Shown piece by piece: positions 1 to 9,090 of a stretch of 28,561 nt of DNA. The notes beneath the pieces were generated by a model. It was not told the DNA's origin. It searched no databases and saw nothing but the letters and a program-made list of their open reading frames with translations. The number at the start of each line of letters is the position of its first letter. The stretch's first letter is position 1. A program made the position numbers and the translations under genes. Source of the DNA: Lunatibacter sp038209145 (lineage in GTDB: Bacteria > Bacteroidota > Bacteroidia > Cytophagales > Cyclobacteriaceae); NCBI GenBank assembly GCA_038209145.1, contig JBBQXZ010000033.1:1-28561 (forward strand), in the 5' to 3' direction.

Positions 1-1481
1 ACTTTCCCTTCGCGGTTGGTGAAGAACACCTTATAGAGCAAGGGAAGCAGGATAAAAGCAACCAGCAGTGAAACTGACAGGATGGCTGCCACAGAAATCG
101 CCTGATCATAGAATAAGGCGCCGGAAATACCGCTCAGGAAAATCAGGGGGATAAATACCGCCAGGGTGGTCAGAACCGAACTGATTAGGGCGGACATCAC
201 TTCGTTTACACCGGTGACGCATGCATTAAAGAGTTCCATCCCTTCCCTGCGTTTTCGGCTGATATTGTCCAAGACGATGATGGAATTGTCTATCAGCATA
301 CCCAGTCCCAAAGCAAGCCCACTCAGTGAGATGACATTGATGGAAATATCAAAAAAGTAAAAAACCAGAAAACTGATGATGAGTGAGGAGGGAAGGCTAA
401 TCCCGATAATGATCGGCATCCTAAAATTTCCCATAAATAAAAACAATACGCCAAAGGCAAAAATCCCTCCAAAAAGTAAGCTGGTTTGAAGATTACTTAT
501 CCCTGCATTGAGCAACATGGACTGGTCTTGGGTCAGCGCAAAATCTACTTGTGGATAGTCTTTTTTAAAATCCTCGACGGCATCATACACCAAGGGCATC
601 AATTCGTTCATTTTGGCTGCCGCCTGTTTGTGGACAGTCACAACGAGACTTTCCGTCCCATTATAGAGGTGATACCCCATGGGTTTTGCCAATTCATATC
701 CAACTTGGGCTACCTTGGAGAGGGTAACGGCGGAACCGCCTTCCTTCCGTACTGGCAAGGCCATGATGTCTTCGGGCGTATCCAGGCGGGTGGCCATCCG
801 CAAGTAGTACCTGAATTGGCCGTCTTCCACACTTATGCCCGGAAGCTCACTGTTACCGGCCTGAATGGCGTCAATGATGTTTTGCTCAGTCATTCCCAGC
901 CCTGCCAAAGCGGCCCGGTCCGGTGCCACAGCAATCAACCGCTCCTGCTTGCCATTTATATCCACAAGAGCCACGCCTTCCAGTTGCTCAAGGCGTTTTT
1001 TTAGTACATTGTCTACCAATAGGGAAACTTGGGCGTAATCGGTTCCTTCCTTGGGAACCACTTGAACCCGTACAATTGGGATATCGTTTGTATTAATCCG
1101 GATTACTTGGGGTCGGGGTAAGTCTTCCGGCAAGCCGTTGGTTAGCCTGTCGATTTTTTCATTTACATCGATATAAGCCAGCTCCATCTTGGTCTGATAA
1201 TCAAACGTGAGGCGTATGTTTCCGACTTCACTACCGGCCTTGCTCTCCATGTTCTCAAGACCGTTCAAGGTAACCAGTCCTTCGCGGACGACACGGAGTA
1301 CATTTTGCTCGATGGATTCAGGGGAAGCGTTGGCATAATTTACCTTCACCACGATCTGGGGCACATCAATAGGAGGCAAAAGGGAAATGGGTAAGGTTCG
1401 GAATACGATTACACTGAATACAATCAGCGCAAGAAATGTCATTCCTACTGCAATGGGTCTAGCGAGTAAAAAGCGTACCAT
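1..1481 (-). CDS. RND-family efflux permease, N-terminal ~493 residues (cut by window edge)
   Basis: Inner-membrane proton-driven efflux pump of the AcrB/MexB type, partner of the adaptor encoded just upstream. The frame runs open from an ATG at 1481-1479 to the left edge, so about half of a normal ~1,000-residue protein is present. Visible features are an N-terminal membrane segment (start MVRFLLARPIAVGMTFLALI), a periplasmic porter region with the family phrase LPISLLPPIDVPQIVV, and a cluster of membrane helices near residues 345-480. The fourth helix carries GLGMLIDNSIIVLDN, with the proton-relay Asp at about residue 398; the residue after it is Asn, where AcrB has a second Asp. The start codon shares one base with the adaptor stop (TGATG), so the two are translationally coupled. 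The substrate cannot be told. A TolC-like outer-membrane partner may lie beyond the left edge. Confidence 0.93.
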   Translation of the reverse strand, partial: MVRFLLARPIAVGMTFLALIVFSVIVFRTLPISLLPPIDVPQIVVKVNYANASPESIEQNVLRVVREGLVTLNGLENMESKAGSEVGNIRLTFDYQTKMELAYIDVNEKIDRLTNGLPEDLPRPQVIRINTNDIPIVRVQVVPKEGTDYAQVSLLVDNVLKKRLEQLEGVALVDINGKQERLIAVAPDRAALAGLGMTEQNIIDAIQAGNSELPGISVEDGQFRYYLRMATRLDTPEDIMALPVRKEGGSAVTLSKVAQVGYELAKPMGYHLYNGTESLVVTVHKQAAAKMNELMPLVYDAVEDFKKDYPQVDFALTQDQSMLLNAGISNLQTSLLFGGIFAFGVLFLFMGNFRMPIIIGISLPSSLIISFLVFYFFDISINVISLSGLALGLGMLIDNSIIVLDNISRKRREGMELFNACVTGVNEVMSALISSVLTTLAVFIPLIFLSGISGALFYDQAISVAAILSVSLLVAFILLPLLYKVFFTNREGK

Positions 1482-2566
1482 CACATCCCTTCAGTTTGGA
1501 TCTGTATTGGTGCCTGATGGGCGAGCTGCACGTTATTGCTGGTGATGACTTGCGCATCAGCCTGTATGCCGTCTAGCACCTCCATTTCCTTGCCGTTGTC
1601 TTTGCCTATTTCTACATAGTTCCATATGGCCTGATTATTCTCCACCGTGAATACTACGGGTCTGCCGGACCGATAGACCACAGCCTGCTTCGGTACGACT
1701 AGGCTGTTGCTTTGCGGGGCGCGGATGACAGCGCGTGCATTCATGCCGGAGAGCAGATTTCCTTGACGTTGCAATTGGATGGTTATCTGAACCAAGCCAT
1801 TTTCATCTACCTTTGGATTGATGCTGCTGACTGTTCCGATGAGCTCTTCCGATCCGCCGGAAACGGGATAGATCTCCGCTTTTTGATTTTTTTTGATGTA
1901 ATTGATATCAGACTCGAGGACCTTGACCTTCATTTCCAATTGCCCGGTACTTAGAACCTCGCAAATCTCGTCCCCACTGTTCACCAAGCTTCCTTTTTTT
2001 ATTTTCAAGTCGGCCACCGTCCCCGAGATAGGTGCCTTGATGATCGATTTATCCAGGTTTAGTTGCGCTTCCCGAAGGCTGATTTCGGCCGTGAGTGCGC
2101 CACTGGAAGCTTTGAGACGTTCATCCCATTCTTCCAGTAGGTTGGGATCTGTGTTTGCCGGGCCATAGATGGAAGGGTATCCCAGTTTTTGGTTTTCAAA
2201 TTCGGCCATTCTGGAGCGAAGCTCGATTTGCGCTTTTTCCAGCTCAAATTTACTGTCGGAAATATCCAGCCGGCCAATTTCCTCTCCGGCCTTTACCTGC
2301 TGACCCTCGCTAACCAGTAATTCCAGCAGGTATCCCTGCCGTTCTACAATGACCATTACTTGGTTGGAAGCTTCGATTTTGCCTGTGGCATTGATGAGGT
2401 AATCGAATGATTTTTTTTCGGAAAGGGAGACCATTACCGTAGTCGGTTGAACCTCTTCCCGGAAAGATTCCATCGGGATTTCTTCTCCTTTTTCCTTTTC
2501 GCCCCCACACCCGAAAAAAACACATGCAAAAATAAGAGGCAAATAGCGTTGCTTAATTACTTTCAT
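1481..2566 (-). CDS. RND efflux periplasmic adaptor (HlyD/MFP family) lipoprotein
   Basis: Membrane-fusion protein linking the downstream RND permease to an outer-membrane channel. The 361-residue product begins with a lipoprotein signal: a basic start, a hydrophobic stretch, then FFGCGG with the likely lipidated Cys at residue 20. Next come a first biotinyl-lipoyl half (about 58-100, GYLLELLVSEGQQVKAGEEI), a helical hairpin segment (about 105-170), the second lipoyl half (APISGTVADLKIKKGSLV), a beta-barrel domain and a C-terminal membrane-proximal domain ending in IQTEGM. These are the expected parts in the expected order and length. The stop overlaps the permease start by one base. No convincing TTTG/TAnnTTTG promoter was found in the 210 bases upstream, though a 7-bp hairpin (CTGATTT, 2597-2603, with AAATCAG, 2612-2618) lies there. 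The assignment is firm; the transported compound is unknown. Confidence 0.93.
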   Translation of the reverse strand: MKVIKQRYLPLIFACVFFGCGGEKEKGEEIPMESFREEVQPTTVMVSLSEKKSFDYLINATGKIEASNQVMVIVERQGYLLELLVSEGQQVKAGEEIGRLDISDSKFELEKAQIELRSRMAEFENQKLGYPSIYGPANTDPNLLEEWDERLKASSGALTAEISLREAQLNLDKSIIKAPISGTVADLKIKKGSLVNSGDEICEVLSTGQLEMKVKVLESDINYIKKNQKAEIYPVSGGSEELIGTVSSINPKVDENGLVQITIQLQRQGNLLSGMNARAVIRAPQSNSLVVPKQAVVYRSGRPVVFTVENNQAIWNYVEIGKDNGKEMEVLDGIQADAQVITSNNVQLAHQAPIQIQTEGM

Positions 2567-2776
2567 ACATACTCAATTTAAAGATTTAGTTACCTGCTGA
2601 TTTCAAATGAAAAATCAGGAAAACCCATGTACTTTCGTTGGGGGTATAAGTAACTAAAAAATTAAATATTGAGCAACCTTGTCGGTCTTTTTTTTATAAA
2701 AATTAACAAATAACCAATACCTGCATCAGCTTTTGCCATTAAAAAAGATGCGTAGCAGTGTATTTTCCAAATAAAA

Positions 2777-3283
2777 TCAAAACTCAATTTTCAACATGGC
2801 CAGCTCATCTTTAAAAGCTTGTAAAGGCTCATAGTACAGCCGCAACCGCAAATCTACGGGTACCCCATCATAAAACTCCCTTAGCTGGGCGATGGCGTGG
2901 TGACTCAACACCTCCATGGTTACATCAACAATCCCATCAGTGACCATGGATAACTGCTCTGCCGAACCTCGTGATAGATCAATAACCCGTTTGGAGCTTT
3001 TGGGCAGTCGGTCATTAATACGGACGATTACTTGATATCCATTCGTTAGATTAGTGACTTTTAATAGGGTCCCAAAGGGAAGGTGCTTGTGGGCGGCTGT
3101 GTAATCCATCATATCGAAAACTTCCCCGCTTGCTGTTTGGCGCTTGTGAAAAGCCTTGCCGTAATAACTGGCGATTCCCGATTGGATAACCAATAAAGAA
3201 TCCGGAGCTGTAAAGGGGGACTGTCCAAGTACCCGGGAAATAGGTAGCAAACTAACTATCAGTAGGATAAATATTTTATTCAT
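2777..3283 (-). CDS. RlpA-like septal ring/lytic transglycosylase-type DPBB protein, secreted
   Basis: Double-psi beta-barrel protein of the RlpA family, whose characterised members bind or cleave peptidoglycan glycan strands. Seen here: a signal peptide (MNKIFILLIVSLLPISRVLG), then the family block at residues ~30-125 with GIASYYGKAFHKRQTASGE, TAAHKHLPFGTLLKVTNL, VIVRINDRLPKSSKRVIDLS and a final VDVTMEVL. The catalytic-type Asp of the INDR motif is present. There is no C-terminal SPOR domain, so at 168 residues this is a short version. The frame can be extended by six codons to a TTG at 3301, but the ATG at 3283 puts the basic start of the signal peptide in the right place and is preferred. 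It is transcribed toward the efflux genes but is separated from them by about 210 bases, so it is probably a separate unit. Confidence 0.86.
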   Translation of the reverse strand: MNKIFILLIVSLLPISRVLGQSPFTAPDSLLVIQSGIASYYGKAFHKRQTASGEVFDMMDYTAAHKHLPFGTLLKVTNLTNGYQVIVRINDRLPKSSKRVIDLSRGSAEQLSMVTDGIVDVTMEVLSHHAIAQLREFYDGVPVDLRLRLYYEPLQAFKDELAMLKIEF

Positions 3284-3542
3284 ATTTTCAGCTTTTAGCA
3301 AAGACTATGCCAGTAACATTTGGGCATCGAATAGCAAGAGTAAAACAAATAGCCAGGTCTCGTGAAAGGATAGTGGCTGCCATGCTGGGCATTGGATCCA
3401 TATATCTGGATGACACAACAGGCAGCGATTCTTATATTGAACAGAAACCTTTGAATATATCAGAAGATAAAATCCCAGTTAACCTTGCACTCAATGATAG
3501 AAGATGATAAATTTAATGATTTAAGTGAAGAAACCTTAATTT
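3284..3542. other. Divergent spacer between the RlpA-like gene and sbcD
   Basis: About 260 bases separating two divergent genes, so promoters for both should lie here. I see no pair of TTTG and TAnnTTTG boxes at the usual 19-21 base spacing. A 66-codon plus-strand frame (3307-3507) runs through most of it, but its product resembles nothing I know and has no signal or domain; it is probably chance. The start of sbcD at 3543 is preceded by an A/T-rich stretch without a clear Shine-Dalgarno sequence, as is common in this phylum. Confidence 0.4.
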
Positions 3543-4772
3543 ATGGTTAAAATCCTACATACGGCAGATTGGCACCTGGGAAAAAGACTGCAAGAATTTC
3601 CGAGAATTGCAGAACAAAAAGAAGTGTTGGATGAAATCGTCCAACTCGTTGAGCGGGAGGAAGTGGATATGGTGCTCCTGGCGGGAGATATTTTCGACAG
3701 CTTCAATCCCAGCCACGAAGCTGTGGAGCTATTCTATAAGACCCTGCGTAGACTTTCAAACAATGGTACCCGTCCTGTTATAGCGATTGCTGGTAACCAC
3801 GACAGTACCCAGTTCATAGAGGCTCCAGATCCATTGGCCAGAGAGTTCGGTATTATATTATATAGTAAATTTGACACCGTTGTAGCCTGCGGTGAGCTCA
3901 ATGGAGGATGGGCCATTACCCAATCCGCACCTGGTTTTATTGAATTGACAGGACTCGGATTTTCTTTTCCCATACGGATCATATTGGCCCCTTATGCCAA
4001 CGAGGTATTGCTGAAAACCTACCTGGGACAAGAAGACAGGGAGTCGACCTTCCGGGAATTGGTGGCAAATATATGGAAGGATATAGCCAATGCGTTCTGC
4101 GATACCAGCGGGGTAAATCTTTTTTTGGGTCATTTCTTTTTTGTCAAAGAGGGTGAAAAACCAGAACCGGAACCTGAAAGTGAAAGGCCTATTCTTCATG
4201 TGGGAGGTACCCAAGCGCTGTTTACCCACAACATTCCTTCCCAGATCCAATACGCAGCGCTTGGGCATTTACACCGGTACCATGCCGTCGGCCACGATCC
4301 CCGCCCCGTTGTATATGCCAGCTCTCCTTTATCTTATTCGTTTAGCGAGGCGGATCAACAAAAGCAGGTCGTCATTCTGGAAGTGGAACCCGACAAGCCG
4401 GTAAGTTATAGCCCGATAGGATTGACCAAAGGTAGACCGCTTTACCGGAAAACATTTATGGAGTTACAAACTGCCCTCGACTGGCTGGAAAACCATCCCT
4501 ACTGCTTTGTTGAATTGACCTATGTGACAGATTATTCCATAGATGCATCCACCAGGAGGGCCTTGATGAAAGCACACGATGGCATCGTCAACCTAATTCC
4601 ATTGATAAAAAGCGGCATCACTGAGCCAAATCTTGGCCTGAAGGTGGAGGATTTGGAGAAAGATATGGTCAGTCTTTTCAGCATGTACTACCAGAGTGAG
4701 AAGCAGCAGGAACCCAATGAAACCCTCATCAGTCTTTTTAAAGAAGTCATCAGCCAAAACCAAGATACATGA
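3543..4772 (+). CDS. sbcD: SbcD exonuclease subunit (Mre11-like nuclease)
   Basis: Nuclease subunit of the SbcCD complex, which opens DNA hairpins and trims blocked double-strand ends in an ATP-dependent way together with SbcC. The 409-residue product has the metallophosphoesterase motifs in order: HTADWHLGK (D9, H11), LLAGDIFDS (G48-D49), AIAGNHDS (84-88), LFLGHFF, and the C-terminal AALGHLHRYH. Length and start fit the family (E. coli SbcD about 400). The stop overlaps the start of sbcC by four bases (ATGA), showing an operon with coupled translation. Nothing is unusual in the active-site residues. It borders the restriction-modification island, but sbcCD is a common chromosomal repair pair and need not belong to it. 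Confidence 0.97.
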   Translation: MVKILHTADWHLGKRLQEFPRIAEQKEVLDEIVQLVEREEVDMVLLAGDIFDSFNPSHEAVELFYKTLRRLSNNGTRPVIAIAGNHDSTQFIEAPDPLAREFGIILYSKFDTVVACGELNGGWAITQSAPGFIELTGLGFSFPIRIILAPYANEVLLKTYLGQEDRESTFRELVANIWKDIANAFCDTSGVNLFLGHFFFVKEGEKPEPEPESERPILHVGGTQALFTHNIPSQIQYAALGHLHRYHAVGHDPRPVVYASSPLSYSFSEADQQKQVVILEVEPDKPVSYSPIGLTKGRPLYRKTFMELQTALDWLENHPYCFVELTYVTDYSIDASTRRALMKAHDGIVNLIPLIKSGITEPNLGLKVEDLEKDMVSLFSMYYQSEKQQEPNETLISLFKEVISQNQDT

Positions 4773-7700
4773 TACCTGTCAAATTGGAAATTCAAGGATT
4801 GTACTCCTATAAGGATACACAGGTAATCGATTTTGGGCAATTGACAGCGGCTGGACTTTTTGGAATCTTCGGAGCTGTTGGCAGCGGTAAATCTTCCATT
4901 CTTGAAGCGATTTTGCTGGCACTATACGGCAGCACGGAGCGTTTGTCGGACCGGGGTGAAAAAAACAGCATGCTTAACCTACAGTGCGATCACCTGCTCA
5001 TAAATTTTGAATTCAAGGGAGGAAGAAATAATTCCCAAACGTACCTGGCACGCTATTCCGCAAAAAGAAACAAGAAAAATTTTGACGATGTAAAACCGGC
5101 CGAGCATACTTTTTACGAACTCCTAAACGGCGATACAGTCCCCCTTGATCAGCGTGGAGAAACCATCGTTGGTATGAAAAAGGAGCACTTCAAACAAACG
5201 GTAATTATTCCACAGGGGAAGTTTAAGGACTTTATCGACCTGACCCCAGGACCCAGGGCCGATATGATGAAGGAACTGTTTGGATTGGAAAGGTTTGACC
5301 TTGCTCCCAAAACAGGCATTCTTTTAAAAGCGGTCCGAGAGGATAAAATTAGACTGGAGACGCAGTTGAATGCCTTTGTGGACCTTAATCCAGCTGCCGT
5401 GGAGCAAAATAGGGCTGCCTTGGATGCACTCAAAGTGATTGTGGATGGGGCTAGAAAATCCCTTGATCGGACAGAGGCTAAGTTTAGAAAACAAGAAGGT
5501 ATCCAAAAAAGTTATAGACAGCTCTTTGATTATCAACAGGAATGGAAGAAGCTGGAAAAGCGTATTCCTGAAATAGAGGATAAAAAAAGTATGCGACTGG
5601 AAGTGGTAAAAGCAAAAACCTATCTTAGGCCTTTGTGGGAAAGCCTTTCGGAGGAAAATAAAGAACTGGAAAAGTACCGGGTAAGTGCCATTGATTGTGG
5701 CCGCTTTCGGGAAAACTTCGAAAGGGAAATCCGGGTTCTTGAAGAAGATGAGGAATCCCTGCGGGAAAAAGCCGACAGCAGGACCGAGCGAGAGACCAAA
5801 ATCAGGGATCTAACCAAAGTACTCGAAATCCAAAAACTGCTGAACGAACTAGACCGGGCTGAAAAATGGCTGGAAACGTTACGACCCGAAGTGGAGACAT
5901 TGACCGCGGCGCAACAATCCCTTGACTCGCAGATTAGGAAACTGGAACACGAAACTGACAACTTTGCAGTTTCCGGAAGTATTGAATTGGCAGATAGGAA
6001 AAGCGATGTCAAAGACTGGATTCAATGGCAGGATCAACTGAGCCAGGCAGAAAAGGAAATGCAAAAGCAAGAAGCTGCCATCAAAAATATACAGGATACC
6101 ATTCAGGATTTTTTGCGTCAGCTACCGAATGAAGAAATCGATTTCGATACTTGGAAACAATCTCAAAAGGAGCTTATTCAGCAGTTGGAGACCACTCGGG
6201 AACAGGTGATGCAGCGACGGGGATTGGGAACACATGTCCATCTCCTGAAATTGGGAGAAGCGTGTCCACTATGTGGATCCATGGATCATCCCCATCCCCT
6301 TGAACTTCAAGCTGAGGTAGCTGAACTAGGGAAATGCAATTCACAAATCAAGGAAGGAAAACAGCTGTTCGATATAATCGTATCAACTTCAGAAAACCTT
6401 GGTAAGGAAAATATCAGGATGGAACATCAGGAAATCATGCATGCCGAAAAGGTAAGGGAAAACCTCCGTGTCAAAGGCAATCTGGAAGCCCTCCAAGAGA
6501 AGATGGCCGACTTGGGAATGGGCTCCCTCGGAGTACTGAAAAGCCATATTGCAACCAGTGAAAAAGCGGTGCTGGAAAAAGAGCGCATGCTCAACGAGAT
6601 TAAATCCTTACGGAAAAAAGCTGAGCAAAATAAGCTTACCCTTGAAATAAAACAAAAGGAGCAGCAGAAAATCAGTCAGCAAACCCTTAGTGTGAGTACA
6701 TCCATAGAAACCAAAACAGAGGAAATCAAGGACCCCGTTTTTTGTAAACCCTTTTATGAAAAAAAACCAGAGGTGATTCAAGACACAGTACAAAAGGTAA
6801 AACGTGATATCGAAGAGACTGCGTTCAAGCTGGAGAGCAAGCGAAAAGTATTGCTGGAGACGCGGACGAAGCAAGCCACCAATTTGGCAAACCTCGGCCA
6901 TTTCACCGGACTAAGGGATAAAACAGAAAAAAAAATTGAGACGTTGGAAACGCAATTCATCACTTCGATGGATAAATACGGTTTCACGGACAGGAAAAAA
7001 TTGATAGACCTCTTTGGCAGTACCTTGGATACGGATGGCTTGGATAGGGAAATCCGACAATTTGAAGACAGGTGCTTGGTGGTAAAAAATAGCATAGAAG
7101 AACTATGCCTTGAGCCGGGCGTAACGGAATTTGATCTGAATGCCTTCGATCAATTGGCGGCATCGCTGGAGACGGCAAAAAATTTAATCAGTGAAAAGCA
7201 ACAGGCATACACGCTGCTGGAGCAACAGATCAGTCAGGATACTGAAAAACTGAAGCAAAAGGCAGCCATGGAAAAAGCCTTCGAAAAACTGAGTCACCGG
7301 GAGTCAAATTTGAGAGAACTGAATACCTTGTTTCAGGGTAGTGGATTTGTCAAGTATGTAAGTGGCATCTACCTCAAAGAGCTCTGCAACACGGCCAACA
7401 TGCGCTTTAGGAAACTGACCAAAAATAGCTTAAGTCTGGAAATCGATGATTCCAACACGTTCTGGGTGGTGGATTACCTCAATGGAGGGAAGAAGCGGTT
7501 GTTGAAAACACTTTCCGGAGGGCAGACCTTCCAGGCTTCTCTCTGTTTGGCCCTGGCATTGGCAGAGAAAGTAAAAGCGCTCAATCAGGCGGATCAAAGT
7601 TTCTTCTTTCTGGATGAAGGTTTTGGGGCCTTGGACAGAGATTCGCTGAGAGTGGTCTTTGAGACCCTCAAATCCCTTCGGCAGGAGAATCGGATTGTAG

Positions 7701-7804
7701 GCATTATCAGCCATGTGGAGGAGCTTCAGCAGGAAATCGAAGTATTTGCCAAGGTATTCCTGGATCCGGAGTTGGGAAGTCAGGTAAGTTATTCGTTTAG
7801 GTGA
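4769..7804 (+). CDS. sbcC: SbcC, SMC-like ATPase subunit of SbcCD nuclease
   Basis: Rad50-like ATPase that pairs with SbcD in recombination and replication repair. The 1,011-residue protein begins with the ATPase N-lobe (Walker A GAVGSGKSS, residues 35-43), has long charged coiled coils on both sides of a zinc hook CPLCG (Cys499 and Cys502, close to the middle as expected), and ends in the C-lobe with the signature KTLSGGQTFQASL, Walker B FFFLDEGFGALD and a closing switch His in GIISHVEEL. The start overlaps sbcD by ATGA. It is about the length of E. coli SbcC. The gene stops at 7804, and 53 bases later the restriction operon ends on the other strand, so the two units converge with no strong terminator seen between them. 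Confidence 0.97.
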   Translation: MIPVKLEIQGLYSYKDTQVIDFGQLTAAGLFGIFGAVGSGKSSILEAILLALYGSTERLSDRGEKNSMLNLQCDHLLINFEFKGGRNNSQTYLARYSAKRNKKNFDDVKPAEHTFYELLNGDTVPLDQRGETIVGMKKEHFKQTVIIPQGKFKDFIDLTPGPRADMMKELFGLERFDLAPKTGILLKAVREDKIRLETQLNAFVDLNPAAVEQNRAALDALKVIVDGARKSLDRTEAKFRKQEGIQKSYRQLFDYQQEWKKLEKRIPEIEDKKSMRLEVVKAKTYLRPLWESLSEENKELEKYRVSAIDCGRFRENFEREIRVLEEDEESLREKADSRTERETKIRDLTKVLEIQKLLNELDRAEKWLETLRPEVETLTAAQQSLDSQIRKLEHETDNFAVSGSIELADRKSDVKDWIQWQDQLSQAEKEMQKQEAAIKNIQDTIQDFLRQLPNEEIDFDTWKQSQKELIQQLETTREQVMQRRGLGTHVHLLKLGEACPLCGSMDHPHPLELQAEVAELGKCNSQIKEGKQLFDIIVSTSENLGKENIRMEHQEIMHAEKVRENLRVKGNLEALQEKMADLGMGSLGVLKSHIATSEKAVLEKERMLNEIKSLRKKAEQNKLTLEIKQKEQQKISQQTLSVSTSIETKTEEIKDPVFCKPFYEKKPEVIQDTVQKVKRDIEETAFKLESKRKVLLETRTKQATNLANLGHFTGLRDKTEKKIETLETQFITSMDKYGFTDRKKLIDLFGSTLDTDGLDREIRQFEDRCLVVKNSIEELCLEPGVTEFDLNAFDQLAASLETAKNLISEKQQAYTLLEQQISQDTEKLKQKAAMEKAFEKLSHRESNLRELNTLFQGSGFVKYVSGIYLKELCNTANMRFRKLTKNSLSLEIDDSNTFWVVDYLNGGKKRLLKTLSGGQTFQASLCLALALAEKVKALNQADQSFFFLDEGFGALDRDSLRVVFETLKSLRQENRIVGIISHVEELQQEIEVFAKVFLDPELGSQVSYSFR

Positions 7805-7833
7805 TATTTTAAAAATAATATTTGTGCGAATTT

Positions 7834-7843
7834 CAAATGTGCC
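7834..7843. repeat. Left copy of 10-bp direct repeat CAAATGTGCC flanking the R-M genes
   Basis: CAAATGTGCC lies in the 53-base spacer between sbcC and the nuclease gene. The same 10-mer occurs in the same orientation at 11383-11392, on the other side of the restriction operon, and each copy has TTGTG five to seven bases upstream (7822-7826 and 11373-11377). It may mark the edge of an inserted segment, but chance is possible for a 10-mer. Confidence 0.4.
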
Positions 7844-7857
7844 TTCAAGTGCGTTGG

Positions 7858-9090
7858 TTAATAATATTTCATTCTCCAGTCAAGAAACGCTTTATTTACA
7901 AAGTTCGGTATATCAATTTGACTTGGAAGTCTTGCGTAATTGTTTTTAGTTGATGCCGCCTCGGAAAGTATTAACTCCCCTGATGGTAAAATTCGCAAAT
8001 TATTACTGTCGAACAATTGGTGGATGTCTGACCGTAAACAAAGTCCGTTATGATGCGTGTCGTCTCCTTTGAATTCAATTGGTTTTATGTGCGCAGCCTC
8101 CAACACATTTTCGATTGATACGCCTGTAACAATACAAGATGAGCCAAATACGGTAAGAATGTTTTTCCTAAAAATATTCTGATATGGTCTTTCTAAAACC
8201 TCTCTTGAAACTCTTTTCCTCTCTACACTTGCGGGAATTTGAGTAATCCGAATTTGCTTGACAATATTTTCAAGCTCATTTTGAACTATTTTTAGTTCAT
8301 GCAACTCGACCACTTCCTCCTTTGAGATGCTTGCCAATTGATAGTGCTCATTTTTATTTCCTCTTGTATGGAGTTCTCTTTTACAAAAACCGTAGTTTGA
8401 CAAGAAAATCAAGAATTCCCTCGCCATTCTCTTATCGTTGGAACTTGTTGCACAATCAGGCCATTTAGAAATATCTATTTTACCTTGGCGATGTTGAATG
8501 ATAGCTTCTGAAAAATTTTCAAGTGGTGCTTTCGCACCAGCCAAAGGAATTATAATTCTCACTAATTCAAAGGGAGTGATGTATGCTTCGTATGTTCCAA
8601 ACTTTTCAGCAATTAACACAAGTGTACCTAAAATCAATTCAAGTGGTTTGATTGTCAAACCTGCCGCATCCCATTTAGAAGTATCAGCAATAATTTTTCT
8701 GTTGGGAAGTTCAAGAGTTTTTACAACGGTTGTTGCGAATTCTACCTGCGTTATTTTACCCTCTGCAAGTAATTTTCCAAAAGGACTAACCAAAACTTTT
8801 CCGTGCGCTTCCTCTAATAAACCTAACGCTTTCCAGTATTGCCCTGAATTGCGAACAAGGTTTCTATCTTGCGTTCTAACCAAGTCAACGCTTGAATTCG
8901 TTTCTTGCTGAACAACAGCAAGACCATTCATAATTTCTGCTGAACTTGGTGCATAGTTCTGAAACTTATTAAATACACGTAAAACACCAAGAAATACAGG
9001 CGGCTCATTAAGAGATTCAGTAGGGGTGAGGACTGCCCAACGCCATTTATAACTGGGGAATGGCTTTATTGGCGGTTTTACAATTGGCAT
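7858..9090 (-). CDS. HNH-type restriction endonuclease of the R-M operon
   Basis: Likely the DNA-cleaving partner of the two adjacent m5C methyltransferases. The 410-residue product (from ATG 9090) has a C-terminal HNH_2-type nuclease domain at about 305-380: CIVTG at 319, EAAHIKP with His334, THHNGLCLRSDIHQLFD with Asn348 and His357. The N-terminal ~300 residues carry short winged-helix-like phrases (QYWKALGLLEEAHGKVLVSPFGKLLAEGKIT), reminiscent of the DNA-binding halves of some Type IIS enzymes, but I cannot name a family. The frame extends to a TTG at 9129; the ATG at 9090 is preferred and still overlaps the upstream methyltransferase by 44 bases. The gene is AT-rich like the rest of the operon and unlike sbcC. 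Its role rests on the HNH domain and the context; the recognition site is unknown. Confidence 0.82.
   Translation of the reverse strand: MPIVKPPIKPFPSYKWRWAVLTPTESLNEPPVFLGVLRVFNKFQNYAPSSAEIMNGLAVVQQETNSSVDLVRTQDRNLVRNSGQYWKALGLLEEAHGKVLVSPFGKLLAEGKITQVEFATTVVKTLELPNRKIIADTSKWDAAGLTIKPLELILGTLVLIAEKFGTYEAYITPFELVRIIIPLAGAKAPLENFSEAIIQHRQGKIDISKWPDCATSSNDKRMAREFLIFLSNYGFCKRELHTRGNKNEHYQLASISKEEVVELHELKIVQNELENIVKQIRITQIPASVERKRVSREVLERPYQNIFRKNILTVFGSSCIVTGVSIENVLEAAHIKPIEFKGDDTHHNGLCLRSDIHQLFDSNNLRILPSGELILSEAASTKNNYARLPSQIDIPNFVNKAFLDWRMKYY

Noticed and set aside
486..1004. 172-codon plus-strand frame opposite the RND permease
   Set aside because: The opposite strand encodes unmistakable RND sequence throughout; this is its antisense shadow.
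2628..2636. TACTTTCG on the plus strand as a promoter
   Set aside because: It resembles a -7 box, but both neighbouring genes are on the minus strand and there is no plus-strand gene for it to serve.
3307..3507. 66-codon plus-strand frame in the spacer before sbcD
   Set aside because: The product has no recognisable domain or signal, there is no clear promoter or ribosome site, and it fills a divergent promoter region; probably chance.
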